Shown here: piece after piece, positions 14,496 through 19,582 of the stretch
Numbering within the stretch: the first letter of the stretch is position 1
How the letters are laid out: each line of letters begins with the position of its first letter
NCBI GenBank assembly: GCA_964501705.1
Contig: CAZCUQ010000023.1
Coordinates: forward strand, 1-19,582
Source of the DNA: RGIG4694 sp964501705
Lineage (GTDB): Bacteria; Bacillota; Clostridia; Oscillospirales; Ruminococcaceae
Direction: 5' to 3'
DNA length: 19,582 nucleotides
The notes under the pieces: model-generated
Database searches by the model: none
What the model was told of the DNA's origin: nothing
What the model saw: the letters and a program-made list of their open reading frames with translations, nothing else
Made by a program: the position numbers and the translations under genes

Positions 14496-15074
14496 ATGGA
14501 TCCGCTTTTGAAAATCACATCTATTCCCATTGATATCGAAGTCAAGATTCACAAGGCTTCCCTTGAACCGATAGTGGATCTTCCGAAAGTCAAAATTTCG
14601 CGCGACAAGGGTGAATTCAACATTGACGCCGAGCCTGTTCAGATTCAGATCGATAATACCAAAATGTATAATTCCATAGGTCTTAAAAAACCTCTTCAAA
14701 GAGGTCTTGAGTACGGTGACAAGGGTCTTTCCATAAGTTATCAGGCGGTTGCAAAAATTGCCTCGGACGCAAGCAATGTCGCAAACGGCAAAACAAACGC
14801 GTCCGAAATAGCTAAGAGCGACAACACCGCCGATGCTTTGAAAAATCTCGATATGGTTACCGCGTTTATCCCCGAAGACGGTCCCGATATTTCCTGGAAG
14901 GACGGAAAACTCAGCATTAACTATACCGCAGATAAGCTTAATATCGATTTCGATATTCACAAGCAGAAATTTAAGTTTACTCCGGGAAGCGTTGAATTTA
15001 TCGTAAATCAGCTTCCCAAAGTCGAAATAGAATACACGGGCGAACCTATCTACTTCCCCGCGCGCGATGAATAA
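14496..15074 (+). CDS. DUF6470 (YviE-like) protein of the flagellar operon
   Basis: A 192-residue protein in the position of Bacillus subtilis yviE, between flgL and fliW. The N-terminal half starts MDPLLKITSIPIDIEVKIHK and has short alternating beta-type motifs. The middle DNTKMYNSIGLKKPLQRG and GLEYGDKGLSISYQAVAKI are typical of DUF6470. The C-terminal half is beta-rich and acidic. There is no signal peptide or membrane segment. Its function is unknown; the conserved neighbourhood suggests a role in assembly or control of the filament junction. ATG at 14496 is chosen with GAAAGG upstream; an in-frame TTG at 14478 would overlap this site. Confidence 0.78.
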   Translation: MDPLLKITSIPIDIEVKIHKASLEPIVDLPKVKISRDKGEFNIDAEPVQIQIDNTKMYNSIGLKKPLQRGLEYGDKGLSISYQAVAKIASDASNVANGKTNASEIAKSDNTADALKNLDMVTAFIPEDGPDISWKDGKLSINYTADKLNIDFDIHKQKFKFTPGSVEFIVNQLPKVEIEYTGEPIYFPARDE

Positions 15075-15099
15075 ACAATAAAACGAGGCAGGTGTTTCC

Positions 15100-15555
15100 G
15101 TGAGCAGCTATATTACCGTAAAAACAAGAGATTTTGATGTGTTGGAGATCTCGGAAAAGGAAGTCATAACTTTCGCAAAGGGCATCTTTGCGTTTGAGGA
15201 TTATTTCCGATATGTGCTTATCGCACCGCTCGGCGAAAATAAATTTCCCATGTGGCTCCAGTGCATCGACAATGAAAATATCTGCTTTATTATCTTTAAC
15301 CCCCTTGAATGCTGCGAAAATTACAGCGTTACCATCTCCGATGAAGAAAAAGAGCTTCTGGGTATCAAGGCGGGGGAAGAAAATAATATCGAATACCTCG
15401 TTATCGCCGTTGTTCCCGAAAAATACAGCGATACAACGGTCAATCTCAAAAGTCCCATCGCGGTAAATACCAAAAAAAATACCGCTTTGCAGATAATAGC
15501 ACCCGAAAAGTATCCCATAAAGTTTCCCCTTTTCTCCAAAAAGGAGGAAAAGTGA
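15100..15555 (+). CDS. fliW: Flagellar assembly factor FliW, CsrA antagonist
   Basis: A 151-residue FliW. In Bacillus FliW binds either flagellin or CsrA; when flagellin is exported, free FliW relieves nothing until it captures CsrA, allowing hag translation. Visible features are ITFAKGIFAFEDYFRYVLI (FliW's F.GL.GFE.Y region) and MWLQCIDNENICFIIFNP, both characteristic, and NLKSPIAVNTKKNTALQII near the C-terminus. The start is GTG at 15100 with GAGGCAGG about 8 bp upstream. The last codon and stop overlap csrA by one base (TGATG), implying translational coupling of the two partner proteins. Confidence 0.95.
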   Translation: MSSYITVKTRDFDVLEISEKEVITFAKGIFAFEDYFRYVLIAPLGENKFPMWLQCIDNENICFIIFNPLECCENYSVTISDEEKELLGIKAGEENNIEYLVIAVVPEKYSDTTVNLKSPIAVNTKKNTALQIIAPEKYPIKFPLFSKKEEK

Positions 15556-15797
15556 TGCTGATTATTACAAGAAAGATCGATGAGGGAGTCGTTATCGGCG
15601 ATAATATTCGGGTGACTGTCGCAGAAATAGCCAAGGACAGAGTTAAACTCGGAATTGAAGCTCCTTCCGATGTTAAGATCATACGGAACGAACTCTATTT
15701 CACAGAAAAATTCAACGTCCAGGCGGCTACAAGAAAGCTTCCCGTCAGTCTTGTGGCTGAAATACTCGACGGAAAGAATTCTTCCGATAAAAACTGA
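15555..15797 (+). CDS. csrA: Carbon storage regulator CsrA, RNA-binding translational repressor
   Basis: An 80-residue CsrA. The N-terminus MLIITRKIDEGVVIGDNIRV and KLGIEAPSDVKIIRNELY are diagnostic. Arg44, the key RNA-contact residue, is present. The C-terminus is longer than the 61 residues of E. coli CsrA, as is usual in Gram-positives and consistent with a FliW-contact extension. In this context it is expected to repress flagellin mRNA by covering GGA-containing ribosome binding sites, but no flagellin gene is in the window. ATG at 15555 overlaps the fliW stop and is served by AAGGAGG inside the end of fliW; a GTG three bases earlier is less likely. Confidence 0.96.
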   Translation: MLIITRKIDEGVVIGDNIRVTVAEIAKDRVKLGIEAPSDVKIIRNELYFTEKFNVQAATRKLPVSLVAEILDGKNSSDKN

Positions 15798-15821
15798 TAA
15801 ACTACGAAAGGAAGTAATATC

Positions 15822-18617
15822 ATGTCTGATTCATCAAGCAGTTCGCTTTCGTCTTCTACAATTGCAAACCGCACCGTTATGTCGGGTCTTGCTACAGGTC
15901 TTGACACAGAGGCGCTTGTAAAGGCGGCAACGGCTAATTTAAAATCCTCAATCAATACTAAAAAACAAAAGCTTCAGACTCTGCAGTGGAAACAGGACGC
16001 TTACAGAGATGTAATATCAAAGCTCTCCGACTTTCAGGATAAATACCTTAATATCCTTTCGTCCACGTCCATAAGAGCTAACGCGGTTATGAACAAATAT
16101 ACCGCCGTCTCCTCCAACGATAAGGTGCAGACCAGCGCATCCTCCACGGCGACTCCCGCGGAATACACCATAACGTATTCTCAAAAAGCTACAAAAGCTG
16201 AGATAAAGGGCGGGAAAATCACAGACGGCTCAATAAATCTTGATTTCTCCAACGCACAGGAAGATACAAATACCGTTTCGGTCACCCTCGACGGAAGCAC
16301 AAGATCGGTTACCTTTGCGGGCGGCTCGGATGTCAAGCAGAATTTTCTCGATGCCCTTAACAAGGAATTTGAAAATGTTTCCTCCGCTAAATTCACCTTC
16401 AAAGACGGCAGCGACGGAACAACAGGAACTCTCACTCTCGATACCGAGGAAGGAGATGTTGTTTCCCATAACTTTAAAGTAGCTTATGACGACTCAGTCG
16501 GCTTAAGCAGCGATGCCTACAGCACTATCTCAAAAAGCGCTTCTGTCGGTGACATCGGCTTTACTACCGCACTTATAGGAGATGAATTTCAGTTCTCCAT
16601 AAACGGTGTCGATTTTTCATTTACAAGGGACAGCACCATAAGCAATATAATAAGCACCGTAAATAAAAGCGAAGCGGGAGTTACTCTTTCCTTTTCGTCT
16701 CTTTCGCAGAGCTTCACTATCGCTTCAAACGGAACCGGAGCGGGTCAGGAAATAGAGATCTCTCAGCAGAAGGGCAATCTCATCAATGCTCTCTTTAACT
16801 CGCAGGATGGGGTAGGCGGCACTGTAAACGACGGAAACAACGTTTCCGACCCGTTTGTCAATCGCGTGGTTAATACCGATACTTCTCTTACCGCGTCACT
16901 TTCGTCGCTTAACGGCTATGAAAGCGGAACAAAACTCACCATCACGGTTGACGGCGCGGATGTCAAGCTTGATCTCTCCGATCTTGTAAAACAGCAGGAA
17001 ACAGCTAAAATCAAGATCAAAGATGAGGACGGCGAAGAAAACGAATATACCGCCAAGGTATTTGAATCGAAAGACGGAGATACCCTCTATACCTACACAA
17101 CAACCGATGAAAACGGAAAAACCACGCATTACGCGTCCGCTGACGAAAACGGAGATATTTCAGATGTTTACACCGTAGTTGAGGAATCGGACGGCACAAC
17201 TATAGCTTACAAGGACGGACAAAGCTACACCGAAGATGAACTTGACAACGTGTCTAAGGAAACCGTTTTCGAAGACTCTGAAATCAAATACAAGGAATAT
17301 ACCGCGGATGAATATGAGAAGGCTCTGAATGAAGCTTTCAAGACGGCTTCCAAAACAGCCGGCGTTGATGAAAACGCGGTTTCGTTCAGCGTTACAAGCG
17401 ATAACAAAATAACGTTAAACTCGTCACTTCCCGTTAAGATAAACAATGCCTACTCTTTCGGCTTCGACACTAGCGTAAACTATTCCGAAACGGCTATGGG
17501 CATGAGCGGGAAGATCAGCGACGGACCGCTTACATTCACGGACGGCAACGGAAATACAATTTCTATCGGCAGTGAAAGCGACGGTACTACGCTTATGCAG
17601 CTTATCACCATGAAGGATTCCGATGGAAACAATTATTTCAGCTATAACGCTTCTGACTATACCGTCACTCTCGCAAGCGGCAAATCACTTTCGGGCGCGG
17701 ATGAAAATACAATTAATTTCCTGAACGAAAACTTCGGAGTGTCCATGACGGCGCGCGGAACAAACGCAAGAATAACAATCAACGGCGTGACGCTTGAAAA
17801 TGCCGAAAGCACCTTCACTATTGACGGAACATCAATAAATATCAGCAATGTCGATAATTTCAACGCGGATGATCCCGATTCCGACGATGAGCCTATAACT
17901 ATTACGACTTCAAAGGATAACAGCGCAATCAAGGAAACAATTATAAGCTTTATCAACGATTATAATACCCTGATTCAGGATCTGTATACGCAGGTCAAGA
18001 CCGCTCGTCCTAAGGATGACGATGAGTACTATGATCCTCTTACCGAAGAGCAGGAGGATGAAATGAGTGACGATGAGATTGAAAAGTGGAACGAAAAGGC
18101 AAAGCAAGGCTGGCTTTACAATGACGCCAGCGTCAATAAGCTCATCAATAAGATAAGATCCGCCGTTTCCACTTCGTTTAACGGAATGACGCTTTACGAT
18201 CTCGGTATCACCCTTAAAGCCAACGGTTTGACCGATCCCACATATGAAATTGACGAATCAAAGCTTGAATCGGCTATAAGCACATGGGGCGATGATATCA
18301 CCAAGTTCTTCACAGATTCCGAAAACGGTCTTGCGGCTAATCTCAACAATGCTATAGATGCCGCTATCAGCACAAAAACCACTGACGGCTCCGGCAATTC
18401 AAAATGCTACGGATATCTTACTATGCTCGCAGGCGTTGATAACACAGTATCCGCAACGAAAAATCAGCTCTATACTCAGATGAATTCCATTCAGTCATAT
18501 ATCGATGTGCTTCAGGAAAGATATGAAAAAGAGCAGGAAAGTCTCTGGAGCAAGTATACATCGCTTGAAACCTACGTGGCCAACATGAACGCTCAATTGT
18601 CGTATTTCACGTCATAA
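15822..18617 (+). CDS. fliD: Flagellar filament cap protein FliD, strongly enlarged
   Basis: FliD (HAP2) caps the filament tip and guides flagellin polymerisation. The N-terminal domain has SGLATGLDTEALVKAATANL and QWKQDAYRDVISKLSDFQDKY-type helices (about 20-75). A flagellin hook IN-type motif is at about 250-310 (FSINGVDFSFTRDSTISNII). The FliD C-terminal domain runs from about 705 to 931, including ISFINDYNTLIQDLYTQVK, a YDPLTEEQEDEMSDDEIEKW segment and a final amphipathic helix. At 931 residues it is about twice the Bacillus length (near 500). The added middle region carries LYTYTTTDENGKTTHYASAD (422-441) and SDGTTIAYKDGQSYTEDELD (456-475), similar to the FlgK and FlgL inserts. A GAAAGGAAG site precedes the ATG, 24 bp after csrA. 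Confidence 0.93.
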   Translation: MSDSSSSSLSSSTIANRTVMSGLATGLDTEALVKAATANLKSSINTKKQKLQTLQWKQDAYRDVISKLSDFQDKYLNILSSTSIRANAVMNKYTAVSSNDKVQTSASSTATPAEYTITYSQKATKAEIKGGKITDGSINLDFSNAQEDTNTVSVTLDGSTRSVTFAGGSDVKQNFLDALNKEFENVSSAKFTFKDGSDGTTGTLTLDTEEGDVVSHNFKVAYDDSVGLSSDAYSTISKSASVGDIGFTTALIGDEFQFSINGVDFSFTRDSTISNIISTVNKSEAGVTLSFSSLSQSFTIASNGTGAGQEIEISQQKGNLINALFNSQDGVGGTVNDGNNVSDPFVNRVVNTDTSLTASLSSLNGYESGTKLTITVDGADVKLDLSDLVKQQETAKIKIKDEDGEENEYTAKVFESKDGDTLYTYTTTDENGKTTHYASADENGDISDVYTVVEESDGTTIAYKDGQSYTEDELDNVSKETVFEDSEIKYKEYTADEYEKALNEAFKTASKTAGVDENAVSFSVTSDNKITLNSSLPVKINNAYSFGFDTSVNYSETAMGMSGKISDGPLTFTDGNGNTISIGSESDGTTLMQLITMKDSDGNNYFSYNASDYTVTLASGKSLSGADENTINFLNENFGVSMTARGTNARITINGVTLENAESTFTIDGTSINISNVDNFNADDPDSDDEPITITTSKDNSAIKETIISFINDYNTLIQDLYTQVKTARPKDDDEYYDPLTEEQEDEMSDDEIEKWNEKAKQGWLYNDASVNKLINKIRSAVSTSFNGMTLYDLGITLKANGLTDPTYEIDESKLESAISTWGDDITKFFTDSENGLAANLNNAIDAAISTKTTDGSGNSKCYGYLTMLAGVDNTVSATKNQLYTQMNSIQSYIDVLQERYEKEQESLWSKYTSLETYVANMNAQLSYFTS

Positions 18618-18644
18618 CGTAATAAATATTGAAAGGCTTTTGCT

Positions 18645-19010
18645 ATGCGTAATCCTTATCAGAAGTATATGCAGAAGGCGGGAGAAACAATGACTCCCGC
18701 CGAACGCACTGCGGCTGTCTACGATAAATGCATAACCGAACTGCAAAAGGCAATATACTATATTGATGAGAAGGACGTTCCGAATGCTCATAAGTGTATT
18801 GTTAAAGTTCAGGATATCATTGATATTTTAGACAGTCATCTTGTAGAAAAATATGAAATATCAAACAACTTCGCCGAGCTTTATTCTTTCCTGCGCGAAG
18901 AGCTTGTTTCGGCGAATATCAAAAAAGATTCCGAAAAAATCAAGTCAATCATTCCGTTTTTTGAAAATCTTAAGTATTCCTTTACGGAAATGAGTAAGAA
19001 AGGAATGTAA
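18645..19010 (+). CDS. fliS: Flagellin export chaperone FliS
   Basis: A 121-residue all-helical chaperone that binds the C-terminus of flagellin in the cytosol and prevents early polymerisation. The N-terminus NPYQKYMQKAGETMTPAERT, with a YDKCITELQKAIYYI helix next, corresponds to the typical NAYQ.Y....V.T.SP.EL...LYDG pattern. The ISNNFAELYSFLREEL segment is also conserved. It follows fliD by 27 bp, the usual fliD-fliS order. The final residues are followed after one base by the next gene. Flagellin is not in the window, so it must be encoded elsewhere. Confidence 0.94.
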   Translation: MRNPYQKYMQKAGETMTPAERTAAVYDKCITELQKAIYYIDEKDVPNAHKCIVKVQDIIDILDSHLVEKYEISNNFAELYSFLREELVSANIKKDSEKIKSIIPFFENLKYSFTEMSKKGM

Positions 19011-19011
19011 A

Positions 19012-19482
19012 ATGGACGGTAAGCTTTTGGCTCTCGCCGATAAAAAAATCGAACAGATGGAGCGTTACAGCGATATAACATCAAAGCTTATCTACGAAGA
19101 TGTCGATGGTGTCGGCGAATTAATCGACAACAGGCAGGAGATAATTACTTCAATTACGGGTATCTCCGCTGAAATGAATCAGTACGTCAGCGAGCAAAGC
19201 ATTGACCGCAGAGAAACTCTTACGAAGGTTCTCCAGTCGGAAGAGATTTTCGATCTCAACGAGGAGCTTTCCGTTCTCCAGACTAAAATAAAAACGATCG
19301 CAAGGATACGCGAGGAGATAAATCGTAAAGATAAGATCGCCATGGACAGAATGGTCAAGCTGCGCAATGAAGCATATGACGCTCTCAAAAATGCCGCAAA
19401 AAGCAAGCAAACTATCAACTATTATTCCCCGAACTCCGGCGGATCGCTTAGTAACGGCGGCAAATTCAATACTTCTTCATAA
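19012..19482 (+). CDS. FliT/FlgN-like flagellar export chaperone (tentative)
   Basis: A 156-residue, strongly helical and charged protein with coiled-coil character (about 5-130) and a flexible Ser/Gly/Asn-rich tail containing NYYSPNSGGSLSNGGKF. It sits right after fliS, where Firmicutes place fliT. The tail, with tyrosines followed by glycines, also resembles FlgN family ends. No signal peptide or membrane segment is seen. It most likely binds FliD or another axial substrate before export; the partner is inference from position. AAAGGA lies about 9 bp before the ATG, and the gene begins one base after the fliS stop, suggesting coupled translation. It is the last gene before a tRNA. Confidence 0.65.
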   Translation: MDGKLLALADKKIEQMERYSDITSKLIYEDVDGVGELIDNRQEIITSITGISAEMNQYVSEQSIDRRETLTKVLQSEEIFDLNEELSVLQTKIKTIARIREEINRKDKIAMDRMVKLRNEAYDALKNAAKSKQTINYYSPNSGGSLSNGGKFNTSS

Positions 19483-19488
19483 CCTTTC

Positions 19489-19522
19489 GGAAACAAAAGA
19501 GGTCAGCGCTTCCTTTGTTTCC
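19489..19522 (+). terminator. Possible terminator of the flagellar operon
   Basis: GGAAACAAA (19489-19497) pairs with TTTGTTTCC (19514-19522) around a 16-nt loop, 6 bp after the last stop. The following bases (ATTTACTG) are a poor T tract, so read-through into the tRNA gene is possible. Confidence 0.5.
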
Positions 19523-19527
19523 ATTTA

Positions 19528-19582
19528 CTGTCCGTAGCTCAATCGGATAGAGCGTCAGACTCCGACTCTGAAGGCTGTGGGT
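19528..19582 (+). tRNA. tRNA-Arg (anticodon CCG), 3'-truncated
   Basis: From 19535 the sequence follows the tRNA pattern. TA precedes a D arm closed by GCTC (19537-19540) and GAGC (19550-19553). The anticodon stem TCAGA/TCTGA encloses the loop CTCCGAC, giving anticodon CCG (19562-19564), which reads CGG arginine codons. A 5-nt variable loop and the T-stem start GTGGG follow before the window ends. Counting back a 7-nt acceptor arm puts the start at 19528, but its pairing half is outside the window, so that end is approximate. Confidence 0.9.

Noticed and set aside
1..19582. CRISPR array, prophage or integrase module
   Set aside because: No regularly spaced repeats, integrase, phage structural genes or att-like duplications are seen; the terminal tRNA-Arg is cut by the window edge, so insertion at it cannot be judged.

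Overview
The window looks like part of a genome or metagenome scaffold from a spore-forming, flagellated member of the Clostridia, probably near the Oscillospiraceae/Ruminococcaceae. Four things point that way: spoVG, AAGGAGG-type ribosome binding sites, a Bacillus/Clostridia gene order in the late flagellar operon, and AT-rich spacers between codon-biased genes. A run of exactly 10 N inside metK looks like an assembler spacer. The taxonomic call is inference from gene content.

Left part (1-4706, + strand): the 3' part of cysK; a 612-bp spacer holding a hairpin, a 102-bp MITE-like element and a consensus promoter; then three genes for a biotin-dependent carboxyltransferase set (12S-like carboxyltransferase, 1.3S-like biotin carrier, 5S-like pyruvate/oxaloacetate carboxyltransferase), closed by a strong terminator. 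No membrane decarboxylase subunit is present, so the set resembles a soluble transcarboxylase more than a sodium-pumping decarboxylase.

Middle (4710-9655): a remnant resembling the C-terminus of an AAA/DUF4143 ATPase; metK (minus, interrupted by N but complete once rejoined); an orphan OmpR-type regulator whose receiver lacks its phosphorylation residues (minus); a small DUF378 membrane protein (+); an M50 site-2-type protease (minus); rpmB (+); and spoVG (+). Several genes carry clear sigma-A promoters and intrinsic terminators. A second 102-bp MITE-like copy lies upstream of spoVG, and a short diverged relative lies downstream of the DUF378 gene.

Right part (9741-19482, +): one uninterrupted late flagellar operon, flgM-flgN-flgK-flgL-yviE(DUF6470)-fliW-csrA-fliD-fliS-fliT/flgN-like, preceded by a sigma-28-type promoter (GCCGATAT). 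It encodes the anti-sigma factor, three export chaperones (one tentative), the three filament junction and cap proteins, and the FliW/CsrA switch that controls flagellin translation. Flagellin itself is not in the window. FlgK (743 aa), FlgL (513 aa) and FliD (931 aa) are all much larger than usual, and their middle regions share a recognisable Tyr/Thr/Asp/Gly-rich module. This shared insert is the most unusual feature of the window. The window ends in a partial tRNA-Arg(CCG).
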